The translations under genes were made by a program, and so were the position numbers. A DNA stretch of 23,033 nt from Desulfonatronospira sp964577315 (GTDB taxonomy: Bacteria; Desulfobacterota; Desulfovibrionia; Desulfovibrionales; Desulfonatronovibrionaceae), in contig CAZNYT010000032.1 of the NCBI GenBank assembly GCA_964577315.1, forward strand, positions 1 to 23,033, in the 5' to 3' direction. Of the stretch, positions 1-7,539 are shown piece after piece (position 1 is the stretch's first letter; each line of letters begins with the position of its first letter). The notes beneath the pieces are model-generated. The model saw only the letters and a list, made by a program, of their open reading frames with translations. It did not search any database and was not told the origin of the DNA.

Positions 1-35
1 TGGGATGCTGGGATAATTGAAATTTGGGACTTGGT
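1..35. repeat. Degenerate 8-bp tandem tract (edge of window)
   Basis: The first bases read as 8-bp steps beginning TGGGATGC, TGGGATAA, TTGAAATT, TGGGACTT. The TGGGAT core is the reverse complement of the AATCCCA core of the 4490-4585 tract, so this is probably a decayed member of the same family, cut by the window edge. It lies just downstream of the leftward antitoxin gene. Confidence 0.4.
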
Positions 36-55
36 GCTTGATCAAAATTTGGTAG

Positions 56-390
56 TCAAAGCTCCCGCTGGTAAAGGATCTTGCCTACACGTTCAATATG
101 TCCAAGCAGCTCCGGATTGTCTATACGGTGGTATATGGAGAGGTCAAAGGAGTAGGGCAGATTCAGATCTTCCAGGTCCAGGTGGATGCGATTTATTTTG
201 CGTAGGTCAAGCATTGCCCCTTTCAGCACCAGATCCACATCAGAGCCCGATTTGTGCCCTTGGCGCGGGATCCATAGATTGTGACCTCCTCCACATACGG
301 ATGTTTCCGGAATACTTCTTTTATTTCAGACAACACCCTGGGTTTGAGTCCAAAATATTCCTCTACGGCAAAGGGCTCAGTATCGCTCAA
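56..390 (-). pseudogene. mntA: MNT-domain nucleotidyltransferase antitoxin, frameshifted
   Basis: This is a small minimal nucleotidyltransferase of the MntA/HI0073 type. In known MntA-HepT pairs it AMPylates and silences the HEPN toxin. Two overlapping reading frames together make the domain. The upstream frame carries IYGSRAKG and runs out in 223-260; the downstream frame resumes with GSDVDLVLKG and ends at 56. Together they give the GS...DxD nucleotidyltransferase signature. A missing G in the run opposite 257-259 would join the frames. So would loss of one 4-base TCGG copy near 242-252, which restores the more usual ten-residue spacing. The start is probably TTG at 390, with GGAGGA five bases upstream and a 14-base overlap with the toxin gene. 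The ATG at 453 lies deep in the toxin gene and gives a non-family N-terminus. The lesion may be real or an assembly error. Confidence 0.75.
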
Positions 391-793
391 GCAGGTCCTC
401 CATTTGCTTTTCCAGGGCGGTAAAGAGAGGGAAATAATCCCAGAGGACCGCATTTACCACTTCTTTTGCGGTTTCTTCATTGTAGGTGTAAGAGGTCTTG
501 GTCCGACTGATATAGGCCTCCATCCATTTCTCTGCATCCTGGATCAGACCCACTGCGTAAGCTTTTTTGATAGCGTCCCTGGAACCAAATATTTCAGTAT
601 AACCTTGATATTCCAGAAAATCTTTAAGAACAAGCCAAGCCAGCTCATAAGTGTATTCAAATGTCTGTATCGCGCCCTGTTCCTCCAGCTCAGAAAGCTC
701 TCCCTTGTCTGCGAATTTGCGCAGTTGAGAAAGGGCCTTCTTGAAACTGGCAAGACGTTGTTTCCAGCGTATATCCTGTTCGGATTCAGACAT
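377..793 (-). CDS. hepT: HEPN-domain toxin, nucleotidyltransferase substrate-binding family (HepT/HI0074-like)
   Basis: A 138-residue all-helical protein of the NTase_sub_bind/HI0074 HEPN family, the RNase-toxin half of a type VII-like MntA-HepT module. Family marks include an N-terminal helix rich in Lys and Leu, the segment FEYTYELAWLVLKDFL (46-61), FGSRDAIKKAYAVGLI (69-84), and SRTKTSYTYNEETA (96-109). The catalytic motif of HepT toxins is R-x4-H-x-Y. Here it reads R97-TKTS-Y102-T-Y104, so His is replaced by Tyr while Arg and the modified Tyr remain. The ATG at 793 has GGAGG about ten bases upstream. The antitoxin gene overlaps its 3' end, as expected for translational coupling. It is probably expressed from the promoter at 829-857. 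Whether the protein is still toxic is uncertain. Confidence 0.85.
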   Translation of the reverse strand: MSESEQDIRWKQRLASFKKALSQLRKFADKGELSELEEQGAIQTFEYTYELAWLVLKDFLEYQGYTEIFGSRDAIKKAYAVGLIQDAEKWMEAYISRTKTSYTYNEETAKEVVNAVLWDYFPLFTALEKQMEDLLERY

Positions 794-828
794 TTGTAGC
801 TAGCCTCCGCTCTTTTTTACTTAAGGTG

Positions 829-857
829 TGAATAAAACGAAGAGTGCGTGATGGCAA
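829..857 (-). promoter_or_regulatory. Candidate sigma-70 promoter for the HEPN/MNT pair
   Basis: Reading leftward, TTGCCA (852-857) is followed by a 17-base spacer and TATTCA (829-834), about 35 bases before the toxin start. No other promoter-like pair was noticed in the short interval before tsaB. This is based on hexamer match only. Confidence 0.4.
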
Positions 858-929
858 TGGGATTTTCTATTTTCAGGATTCTGGCTGCAAGGGAGCTTAG
901 CGCGGAAAAGGAGCATGCCCAGAGCAGGG

Positions 930-1658
930 TTATTCCTCAAGTATTTCCCGGGCCCGGTCCAGGTCCAGGCCGCGCTGGGCAGCGATACTGACGAGGTTCT
1001 CCTCTGCCTCTGAGGCCCGGAGGTATTCCGGATCCGGGAGAGAGCGGCTCCACCGGGCCCTGGCAGCCAGGGCGGCCAAGTCTTGGGGACGGGGAGTGTC
1101 CCAAACCGGGGGAAGGACATTCCCATGGCTTTCCTGGAAGAAATCCGGATTTTTGCGCACACCGCTGCCCAGTAGATAAACAGGGGAACTCTGGGAGTCC
1201 AGAAGGGGCTTCAATGAATCCAGCTGCAGGTTTTGGGCCGGAGTTAGGGACTGCAGGTCCGGGGCGGAGAAGCACTGGCCGTAGACCTGGTTGCGCCGGG
1301 AATGGATAAGGATCCAGAGACTGCCTGAAAGAAGGGGGCCGGGTCCCAGGGCCAGGGCCTGGAAATAGCTGATGCCGGCCATAGGAATATCCAGGGTACA
1401 GGCCATTCCCTGGGCATGGGCCAGGGACATGCGGATGCCGGTGAAAGAGCCGGGACCGGTAATGCAGGCTATTCCGGTCAAATCGGCTGGGGCAAGCTCC
1501 AGGCGGTGCAAGGCGGTGTCTATGCCCGGGGCGATGTGCTTCATGGCCTTGCCCGGGGTGTAAAGGCTCTGGGTGTAGAGGGGGAAGTCCCTGTCAGCCA
1601 GGATGATCTGCAGGTCCCCCTCGGCGCAGTTGATTATGAGATAGGGCTGTTCTGGCAT
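930..1658 (-). CDS. tsaB: tRNA threonylcarbamoyladenosine biosynthesis protein TsaB
   Basis: TsaB (YeaZ) is the inactive ASKHA-fold partner of TsaD. With TsaE it supports transfer of the threonylcarbamoyl group to A37 of ANN-decoding tRNAs in the cytoplasm. The diagnostic motif GPGSFTGIR is at 68-76, followed by a MSLAHAQGMA helix and a GISYFQALA segment typical of the family. Length is 242 residues from the chosen ATG, close to the usual 220-240. The frame is open further upstream to 1733, but those 25 residues do not look like the family, whose N-terminus starts directly with the first strand (here YLIINCAEG). No strong Shine-Dalgarno precedes this ATG. It is the last gene of the leftward core cluster, about 110 bases after rseP. 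The C-terminal half is poorly conserved, as is normal. Confidence 0.9.
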   Translation of the reverse strand: MPEQPYLIINCAEGDLQIILADRDFPLYTQSLYTPGKAMKHIAPGIDTALHRLELAPADLTGIACITGPGSFTGIRMSLAHAQGMACTLDIPMAGISYFQALALGPGPLLSGSLWILIHSRRNQVYGQCFSAPDLQSLTPAQNLQLDSLKPLLDSQSSPVYLLGSGVRKNPDFFQESHGNVLPPVWDTPRPQDLAALAARARWSRSLPDPEYLRASEAEENLVSIAAQRGLDLDRAREILEE

Positions 1659-1770
1659 GGTTTTATTCTGGAATTCCCTCTCCGGGCTCGCTTTTTCCTC
1701 ACCCTGCTCGCTAGAGACGCACCAGTAAAACACCCTGAAGGCTTTCCGGTTTTACCAAGATTTAATATTG

Positions 1771-2838
1771 TCACTGCACTATGCGCAGGATGTCGTTGAT
1801 TATCACGAATGCCATAAGGGACAGGATCAAAAGTATCCCGATCCGGGTGAGCAGGTTACGGACGCGCTGGTTAACCGGCCTGCGGAAAATGATTTCAATG
1901 GTATAGAACAGGATGTGCCCCCCGTCCAGCACCGGGATGGGCAAGAGGTTCACCAGCCCCAAGTTAATGCTGATCAGGGCGGTCAGGGCCAAAAGGTTTA
2001 CCATTCCCTCCTGGGTCTGCTCGCTGACCAGTTGGCCGATCATTATGGGCCCGCCCAGGGTATCCAGGGGCAGGGCCCGCTCTATGAGCTTGATTATGGC
2101 CTCCACTGTAAGTTTGATCAGGGTTCCGGTCTGGACCAGACCTTCCTTGCCGGATTCCAAAAATCCCAGGGAAATGGACTCAGATTCCCCGGAAGCCATG
2201 ATCCCCACCTGTGGGGTGCTCACCTCCTCTCCGAATACGTCTTCCCGGGTAGTCATTTCCGGCTGGACCGCTACTTCCAGGATCTGGGAGTTGCGCTGAA
2301 TCTCCAGGACCAGGGTTTCATCCGGGCTTAGCTGGATGTGCTGGACCAGGTCGCTCCAGTACTGGATATCCTCCTGGTTTACCCTGAGGATCTCGTCCCC
2401 GGCCTGGATACCAGCCTCGTAAGCGGGGCTGTCCTCGAGTACCTCCCCAATTTCAGGCATCATCATGGTCTGGCCCTGGCCCAGAAACAGGCCCCAGTAT
2501 ATGAACCAGGCCAAAAGAAAGTTGAAAACCGGCCCGGCAGCCACCACCATGAGTCTTTGCCAAGCAGGCCGGCGGGCGAAGCTTTCCTCTTGAGTGAACT
2601 CCTGGGGCAGCTCCGACTCCTCGCTTTCGCCCACCAGGTGCACGTAACCGCCCAAGGGAACTGCTGAGAGACGGTATTCGGTTTTGCCCCTGCGGAATCC
2701 GAAAAGCTTGGGGCCGAATCCCAGGGAAAAGGTGGATACCCCGACCCGGAAGGCCCTGGCCACTATAAAGTGGCCTAATTCGTGGAAAAAGATAAGAAGT
2801 CCCAAGACCAGGATTATGGCAATTGCGCTTTCCAGCAT
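1771..2838 (-). CDS. rseP: RIP metalloprotease RseP (site-2 protease, M50)
   Basis: An inner-membrane zinc protease that cleaves anti-sigma factors and remnant signal peptides inside the membrane. The zinc site HELGH is at 19-23 in the first TM helix. GPVFN (102-106) lies in the second TM segment. A single PDZ-like domain covers about 128-195 (DSPAYEAGIQAGDEILRVN). The third zinc ligand motif LDGGH is at 304-308, before a last hydrophobic helix. At 355 residues with one PDZ domain it resembles the shorter RseP of many deltaproteobacteria rather than the two-PDZ E. coli form of about 450. It follows dxr by 53 bases, the usual order. No clear Shine-Dalgarno was seen before the ATG. Confidence 0.95.
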   Translation of the reverse strand: MLESAIAIILVLGLLIFFHELGHFIVARAFRVGVSTFSLGFGPKLFGFRRGKTEYRLSAVPLGGYVHLVGESEESELPQEFTQEESFARRPAWQRLMVVAAGPVFNFLLAWFIYWGLFLGQGQTMMMPEIGEVLEDSPAYEAGIQAGDEILRVNQEDIQYWSDLVQHIQLSPDETLVLEIQRNSQILEVAVQPEMTTREDVFGEEVSTPQVGIMASGESESISLGFLESGKEGLVQTGTLIKLTVEAIIKLIERALPLDTLGGPIMIGQLVSEQTQEGMVNLLALTALISINLGLVNLLPIPVLDGGHILFYTIEIIFRRPVNQRVRNLLTRIGILLILSLMAFVIINDILRIVQ

Positions 2839-2891
2839 AACTATTCTAAATTTTGGGGTTTAAGGTTTTATAAATCTTTTGGACAATAAAT

Positions 2892-4100
2892 CTAACCATC
2901 GGTCTTTATCCATTCCCGCATCCGGGCCCGGACTTGGGAGTCCAGTTCCAAAATGGCATCAGCCGAGTCCAGGGACCGGGGCTCATGTATCTCCAGTGCC
3001 CGGGAGTTGAGCCTGGGTATGTCCATGAACCCGATCTTGCCGCTTAAGAAACTTTCCACGCATACCTCGTTGGCTGCGTTCAGGACCACCGCGTGGCTGG
3101 GCCCGCTCTTCAGGGCGGAAACCGCCAGGTCCAGGCAGGGAAAGGCCTCCTGGTCCGGGTGGAAAAAGGTCAGCTCCCCGGCCCGGGTAAGATCCAGGGG
3201 CTCCAGATCCACTTCCGGGCGGTCTGGATACCCCAGGCAATGGGCGATGGGGAGCTGCATGTCCGGCTGGCCCATGTGGGCCAGCAAAGAGCCGTCCCGG
3301 AACTGGACCAGGGCATGGACAATGCTTTGGGGATGCACAAGAACCCGGAGCTTATCTATGTCCAGCCCGAACAAGTGATGGGCCTCGATAAGCTCCAGTC
3401 CCTTGTTCATCATGGTGGCGGAGTCCACGCTGATCTTGGCCCCCATGGACCAGTTGGGATGGGCCACTGCCTGCTGGGGTGTAATATTGTTCAGCTGGGA
3501 GGCGTCCCATCCCCAAAAAGGCCCCCCGGAAGCAGTTATGATCACGGAGTCCAGCTCGTTTTCCCGGTGTCCCTGCAAAGCCTGGAACAGGGCGTTGTGC
3601 TCGGAATCCACGGGCAGGACCACGCTGCCGCTGTAGCCGCACATGTCCCGAATGAGAGGTCCGGCCAGGACCAGGGATTCCTTGTTGGCCAAAAGGACCA
3701 CCTTGCCTTTCTCCACCGCGGTCAGGGTGGGAAGGAGCCCGGCAGCGCCCACCATGGCTGAGAGCACCAGGTCCGCATCGTCCGCGCCTGCCAGTTCCTG
3801 GTAGCCACTGGTTCCTGCAAGTATCTCGGGATGGTAGCCAGGATCCAGAAGCTCCCGGAGCTCTGCAGCCAGATCCGAATCCAGGACAGCCAAACGTTTC
3901 GGACGGAATTCGTTGGCCTGGGCCGCCAGAAGCCGGGTGTTCCTGGCCCCGGCTAGGCCCGCTATCTTGAAATCCCCGGGATTGTTCCGGATAACCCTTA
4001 GGGCGCTGGTTCCGATGGATCCGGTGGAGCCCAGGATAACCAGTGACCTGGGATGGTTCAACCGGAAGTGCCCGTTCAATTCGGATATGTATCCTTGCAA
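2892..4100 (-). CDS. dxr: 1-deoxy-D-xylulose 5-phosphate reductoisomerase
   Basis: This enzyme converts DXP to 2-C-methyl-D-erythritol 4-phosphate with NADPH and a divalent metal. It is the committed step of the non-mevalonate isoprenoid pathway, which feeds uppS in this cluster. Visible motifs are the NADPH loop GSTGSIG (24-30), LLANKESLVLAG (136-147), the metal-site DSEHN (165-169), ASGGPFW (190-196), and the substrate loop HPNWSMG (214-220) followed by VDSATMMNKGLELIEA. Length is 402 residues, normal for the family. The start given is TTG at 4100 with AAGG about six bases upstream. Two in-frame TTG codons a few residues later are alternatives, since the conserved domain begins around residue 20. 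Unlike the usual close spacing, about 480 bases including an assembly gap separate it from cdsA. Confidence 0.95.
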   Translation of the reverse strand: MQGYISELNGHFRLNHPRSLVILGSTGSIGTSALRVIRNNPGDFKIAGLAGARNTRLLAAQANEFRPKRLAVLDSDLAAELRELLDPGYHPEILAGTSGYQELAGADDADLVLSAMVGAAGLLPTLTAVEKGKVVLLANKESLVLAGPLIRDMCGYSGSVVLPVDSEHNALFQALQGHRENELDSVIITASGGPFWGWDASQLNNITPQQAVAHPNWSMGAKISVDSATMMNKGLELIEAHHLFGLDIDKLRVLVHPQSIVHALVQFRDGSLLAHMGQPDMQLPIAHCLGYPDRPEVDLEPLDLTRAGELTFFHPDQEAFPCLDLAVSALKSGPSHAVVLNAANEVCVESFLSGKIGFMDIPRLNSRALEIHEPRSLDSADAILELDSQVRARMREWIKTDG

Positions 4101-4369
4101 GACGTACCTTTTGTTGTTGTGAAAATGATTTTAAAGCTTTTTGCATCAGCGCAAATCAGAGAGATCAGCGGCTCTAATTTGCTTATAACGCATAAACAGA
4201 TGTAACTTTTTGACCGTCCCAGTTAAATAAAGATTTAACGGGATAAACAGATCTCCGCAGATAAGAAGAGTGTTGCCAAAGGGTTGATAATAACGAGCTC
4301 AAGGATCATTTTGAATGCAAATTGGAATTTATTCCTGCATTGCAAAGTACCATAACCCTACCGAACACC
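4101..4369. other. AT-rich interval upstream of dxr, no gene seen
   Basis: No coding frame or RNA gene is recognisable here. The leftward strand carries a TATAAG hexamer shortly upstream of dxr, but no convincing -35 at the right distance. The interval should hold whatever promoter serves dxr-rseP-tsaB if they are not read from cdsA. Confidence 0.4.
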
Positions 4370-4389
4370 GGCTACTGACTACTGACCAC
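4370..4389. repeat. 7-bp tandem tract at left edge of the assembly gap
   Basis: The bases read GGCTACT, GACTACT, GACCAC, a 7-bp step, and run straight into the N run. The motif resembles the GACTCCT heptamers at 14808-14835. The tract probably continues into the gap. Confidence 0.5.
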
Positions 4390-4489
4390 NNNNNNNNNNN
4401 NNNNNNNNNNNNNNNNNNNNNNNNNNNNNNNNNNNNNNNNNNNNNNNNNNNNNNNNNNNNNNNNNNNNNNNNNNNNNNNNNNNNNNNNN
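4390..4489. other. Assembly gap (100 N)
   Basis: There are exactly 100 unknown bases, a conventional placeholder, so the true length is unknown. It is flanked by a 7-bp tract on the left and an 8-bp tract on the right, so tandem repeats are the likely cause of the break. Confidence 0.95.
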
Positions 4490-4585
4490 CCAGAATCCCT
4501 CAATCCCAGAATCCCTCAATCCCAGAATCCCTCAATCCCAGAATTCCAGAATCCCTAAATCCCAGAATCCCAGAATCCCAGAATC
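4490..4585. repeat. 8-bp tandem tract, twelve units, CCAGAATC/CCTCAATC
   Basis: Twelve consecutive 8-bp units: CCAGAATC alternates with CCTCAATC for six units, followed by variants CCAGAATT and CCTAAATC and further CCAGAATC copies. The alternation gives a 16-bp higher-order unit on the left. The last unit overlaps the cdsA stop codon (4584-4586), so the tract begins at the very 3' end of that gene. Confidence 0.9.
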
Positions 4586-5387
4586 AAAGAGCCGCGATTA
4601 CCGAGGAGTATAAGACATATACCGGCAAAAGCAACAACAAGCTGTCTATACGGTCCAGGATCCCGCCGTGCCCGGGCAGGATATTGCCGGTGTCCTTAAC
4701 GTGCATCCACCTCTTGAGGGAGGACTGGAAGAAATCGCCCATTTGGGCTGCGATGTTCAGGAAAACCCCTAGGATCAGGAAGTGCCACCACGGGGCTTCT
4801 CCCAGAAAAATTCCCCAGATAACGGTAACCAAAAGGCACAAAACCAGTCCGCCCAGGCTGCCCATCCAGGTCTTTTTGGGGCTGATGGAGGGCCAGATTT
4901 TTTTCCCTCCCCACAGGGAGCCGCTGTAATAGGCCCCGATATCCGAGGCGAAAGTGGCAGCCAGAACCAGAATGATTTCAGGGATGCTCAAGGTGAAAAT
5001 CAGGCTGAGCACCAAGGGCAGGTAGGCAATGCCGGATATCAGGATCATGTAATCCTGAAGCTTGGCCTGATCCTGGTAGCGGCTGTATTCCAGGAGGAAA
5101 CAGATCCAGGCCAGCCAGAACAAAAGGACCAGGAACAGGATGGGGCTGCCGGTCCATTCCAGGCCGAAATCCAGCAGAAACAGGGTTCCGGCAGCGCAGC
5201 CCAGGGTCTTGAGAACCAACCTTTGGGACTTGTCCCAGAACAGGGAGTAGAATTCCCACAGACCCGCCAGGGAAATCAGGACAATGAGCACGGTGACGCC
5301 CATGTCCCCCAGATAAAAGGCCCCGGCCAGGGCCAGGACAATGAGCAGGGCAGTAAGTATTCTTTTGTGGTGCGAGCTTGGACTCAT
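4584..5387 (-). CDS. cdsA: Phosphatidate cytidylyltransferase (CDP-diacylglycerol synthase)
   Basis: An integral inner-membrane enzyme that makes CDP-diacylglycerol from CTP and phosphatidate, the precursor of all bacterial phospholipids. The protein is 267 residues with many hydrophobic segments (for example 10-45, 65-75, 82-100, 116-148, 178-196, 202-214). The family signature lies at 222-248: SSLKR, then KDTGN and LPGHGG, ending DRID, with the paired Asp metal ligands. The preceding SDIGAYYSG and SPKKTWMGSLGG are also typical. Its ATG overlaps the uppS stop in an ATGA, indicating translational coupling. The stop codon is formed inside the 8-bp repeat tract. Confidence 0.96.
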   Translation of the reverse strand: MSPSSHHKRILTALLIVLALAGAFYLGDMGVTVLIVLISLAGLWEFYSLFWDKSQRLVLKTLGCAAGTLFLLDFGLEWTGSPILFLVLLFWLAWICFLLEYSRYQDQAKLQDYMILISGIAYLPLVLSLIFTLSIPEIILVLAATFASDIGAYYSGSLWGGKKIWPSISPKKTWMGSLGGLVLCLLVTVIWGIFLGEAPWWHFLILGVFLNIAAQMGDFFQSSLKRWMHVKDTGNILPGHGGILDRIDSLLLLLPVYVLYSSVIAAL

Positions 5388-6085
5388 AAGGGTTCAATCC
5401 GGCCGAAACGGCGGCATCTGGAGGAATAGCTCTGCAGGGCAGATTGCAGCTCCTCAGGGGTGAAATCCGGCCACAGGGTCTCAGTAAAATAAAATTCGGA
5501 GTAAGCGGATTGGTAAAGCAAAAAGTTGCTTATCCGGTATTCGCCGCTGGTGCGGACAATAAGATCCGGATCCGGCTGGCCGGCGGTATATAGATACTCC
5601 GAGAACTGCATCTGGGTCACTGTTTCCGGGTCCAGGCCTTCCATGAGCATGTTCCTGCAGGCCCGGACAATTTCCTGGCGTCCGGAATAGTTGAGAGCCA
5701 GGTTGAGGTGCATGCTCCGGTTGTCCCGGGTCCGAGAGCAAACGGTCTGCAGTATTTTTCTGGTGGCCAGGGGCATATCCCGGACCTCGCCTAAGACGTT
5801 CAGGCGGATATCTTGTTCCATGAGGTTGGGCATCTCCCCCTGGAGAAATTCACCCAGCAGGCTGAACAGGAAATCGATTTCCTCTCTGGGACGGGCCCAG
5901 TTCTCGAGGGAGAATACGTATAGGGTTAGATACCCGATCTCCAGGCGCCTGCACTCTTCCACCACAGCCCTGGCGCTGCGGGTGCCTTGCCTGTGTCCTT
6001 CCGCCCGGGGCAGGTTGTGCTTTTTGGCCCACCTGCCGTTGCCGTCCATGATTATGGCTATGTGCTCTGGTGCTTGCTCCGACAG
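5384..6085 (-). CDS. uppS: Isoprenyl transferase, undecaprenyl diphosphate synthase (UppS)
   Basis: A cytosolic cis-prenyltransferase that condenses isopentenyl diphosphate onto farnesyl diphosphate to give C55-PP, the carrier lipid for peptidoglycan and LPS. Motifs: HIAIIMDGNGRWAKK with the catalytic Asp near the N-terminus, GHRQG, YVFSLENWARP, and the C-terminal DLIVRTSGEYRISNFLLYQ and EFYFTETLWPDF. An ATG start at 6049 would begin at MDGNGRW and remove the conserved HIAII strand. In-frame codons upstream to 6085 encode LSEQAPEHIAII, and the stop TAA precedes them. The best start is CTG at 6085, one base after the frr stop, with GGAG seven bases upstream inside the last frr codons. That gives 233 residues, near the usual 230-255. 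Its end overlaps cdsA by four bases. Confidence 0.93.
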   Translation of the reverse strand: MSEQAPEHIAIIMDGNGRWAKKHNLPRAEGHRQGTRSARAVVEECRRLEIGYLTLYVFSLENWARPREEIDFLFSLLGEFLQGEMPNLMEQDIRLNVLGEVRDMPLATRKILQTVCSRTRDNRSMHLNLALNYSGRQEIVRACRNMLMEGLDPETVTQMQFSEYLYTAGQPDPDLIVRTSGEYRISNFLLYQSAYSEFYFTETLWPDFTPEELQSALQSYSSRCRRFGRIEPL

Positions 6086-6086
6086 C

Positions 6087-6641
6087 TTAGAACTCCATTA
6101 TCTCTTTTTCCTTGTCCCCCAGGATCTTATCCACTTGGCCCACGAAGGAATCGGTGAGCTTCTGGATCTCATCGTAGCCCTTGTGCATATCGTCCTCTGA
6201 GAGCTCCTTGTTGTTTTTCATCTTTTTCAGGGCTTCGTTGCCTTCCCTGCGGATGTTGCGGATGGCCACCTTGGCATCCTCGGCGTATTTCTTGGCTAGC
6301 TTGGTAAGTTCCTTGCGCCTCTCCTCGGTTAGGGGCGGGATGTTGATCCGGATCATCTTGCCGTCGTTTACAGGGTTCAGGCCCAGGTCGGACTTCATGA
6401 TGGCCTTTTCTATCCCGGTGAAGGCATTCCTGTCCCAGGGCTGGATGGCGATGGTCCGGCTGTCGGGTACAGATATGGATGCCAGTTGATAGAGCGGTGT
6501 CATGGTTCCGTAATATTCCACCACAATATCGTCCAGTATGCTCACCGAGGCCCGACCGGTCCGGAGTTTGGCCAGTTCCTTTTCCAGGGAGGAAATGGCC
6601 TTCTGCATTCTTTCCTTACAATCATTAAGCACGGATTCCAT
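6087..6641 (-). CDS. frr: Ribosome recycling factor
   Basis: RRF acts with EF-G to split post-termination ribosomes in the cytoplasm. The 184-residue length and the sequence are standard: ELAKLRTGRAS at 22-32, an IQPWDRNAF segment, IRINIPPLTEERRKEL, and the RNIRREGNEALKK helix. Only one base separates its ATG from the pyrH stop and one base separates its stop from the proposed uppS start. Its last codons carry the GGAG that probably serves uppS. Confidence 0.97.
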   Translation of the reverse strand: MESVLNDCKERMQKAISSLEKELAKLRTGRASVSILDDIVVEYYGTMTPLYQLASISVPDSRTIAIQPWDRNAFTGIEKAIMKSDLGLNPVNDGKMIRINIPPLTEERRKELTKLAKKYAEDAKVAIRNIRREGNEALKKMKNNKELSEDDMHKGYDEIQKLTDSFVGQVDKILGDKEKEIMEF

Positions 6642-6642
6642 G

Positions 6643-7362
6643 TTATCCTCCTTGTACCAGAGTCCCTACTTTTTCTCCCCGAAGTATTCGGCTGATATTG
6701 TTTTTTTGAAAAAGGTTGAATACCACTACAGGCATATTGTTGTCCATGCACAGGGATATAGCAGCCGAGTCCATGACCTTCAACTGTTTGTTCAGCACAT
6801 CTATATATGTGAGGGTTTGATACATGATGGCCTGGGAATGGGTGACCGGATCATGGTCGTACACACCGTCCACCTTGGTGGCCTTGAGTATGGCATCGGA
6901 TTTGAGCTCCATGGCCCGCAAGGAGGCGGCGGTATCAGTGGTGAAGTAGGGGTTGCCGGTGCCGGCGGCGCAGATCACAATGCGCTTTTTCTCCAGGTGT
7001 CTCAGGGCCCGGCGCCGGATGTAGGGCTCAGCCACCTCGTGCATGGCTATCGCGGTCATGAGCCTGGTTTCCACGTTCATTTTCTCCAGGACGTCCTGCA
7101 GGGCCAGGGAGTTCATTATAGTGGCCAGCATGCCCATGTAATCCGCAGAGGCCCGGTCCATACCCTTGGAGGACGAAGAAACTCCCCTGAAGATGTTTCC
7201 CCCGCCAATGACCAGGGCGATCTCGGCGCCTAGTTCCTGGGAAGCCACGATCTCCTGGCATATGGAATTTACCGTGGGAGGGTCGATGCCGTAAAATTGT
7301 TCCCCTGCCAGGGCCTCGCCGCTTAGCTTGAGAAGGATCCGCTGATATTTAAGGTCTGGCAT
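6643..7362 (-). CDS. pyrH: UMP kinase
   Basis: Bacterial UMP kinase, a hexameric amino-acid-kinase-fold enzyme that converts UMP to UDP with ATP in pyrimidine nucleotide synthesis. Motifs include LLKLSGEALAG near the N-terminus, VIGGGNIFRG (51-60), AAGTGNPYFTTDTAA for UMP binding, and KVDGVYDHDP, where the aspartate-containing loop contacts ATP. Its 239 residues match the family. It is followed closely by frr. The 177 bases between it and tsf hold two long interleaved inverted repeats that could form a structured leader. Confidence 0.97.
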   Translation of the reverse strand: MPDLKYQRILLKLSGEALAGEQFYGIDPPTVNSICQEIVASQELGAEIALVIGGGNIFRGVSSSSKGMDRASADYMGMLATIMNSLALQDVLEKMNVETRLMTAIAMHEVAEPYIRRRALRHLEKKRIVICAAGTGNPYFTTDTAASLRAMELKSDAILKATKVDGVYDHDPVTHSQAIMYQTLTYIDVLNKQLKVMDSAAISLCMDNNMPVVVFNLFQKNNISRILRGEKVGTLVQGG

Positions 7363-7434
7363 AAAGTCTCCGGGGTTAGGCTGTTAACATTCCCTTGGGG
7401 AGGAGAGGACGCAGGTGAAACAGCGGTTTGAAAT

Positions 7435-7497
7435 GCCCTGGAGGTAAGCAGGCCCGGAAAATTTTCGCTACCCTCCAGGGCGCTTGTTTCCGGGCCT
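7435..7497 (-). promoter_or_regulatory. Interleaved inverted repeats, candidate pseudoknot between tsf and pyrH
   Basis: Two perfect inverted repeats interlock. GCCCTGGAGG (7435-7444) pairs with CCTCCAGGGC (7472-7481), and AGGCCCGGAAA (7450-7460) pairs with TTTCCGGGCCT (7487-7497). The order A-B-A'-B' is that of an H-type pseudoknot or of two mutually exclusive hairpins, with linkers of 5, 11 and 5 bases. It lies in the tsf-pyrH spacer of the leftward transcript. No U-run follows, so it is not a simple intrinsic terminator. Confidence 0.65.
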
Positions 7498-7539
7498 TAG
7501 GGTGTGCATTCGGGGCTAAGAAGGTCGCTGCCAAACACC

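Noticed and set aside
3093..3761. Long open frames opposite dxr, rseP, cdsA and pyrH
   Set aside because: They are antisense shadows of confidently identified genes in GC-biased DNA, with low-complexity Gly/Gln/Pro-rich translations.
4490..4585. CRISPR array
   Set aside because: Units are 8 bp and contiguous with no unique spacers; the same applies to the other tandem tracts.
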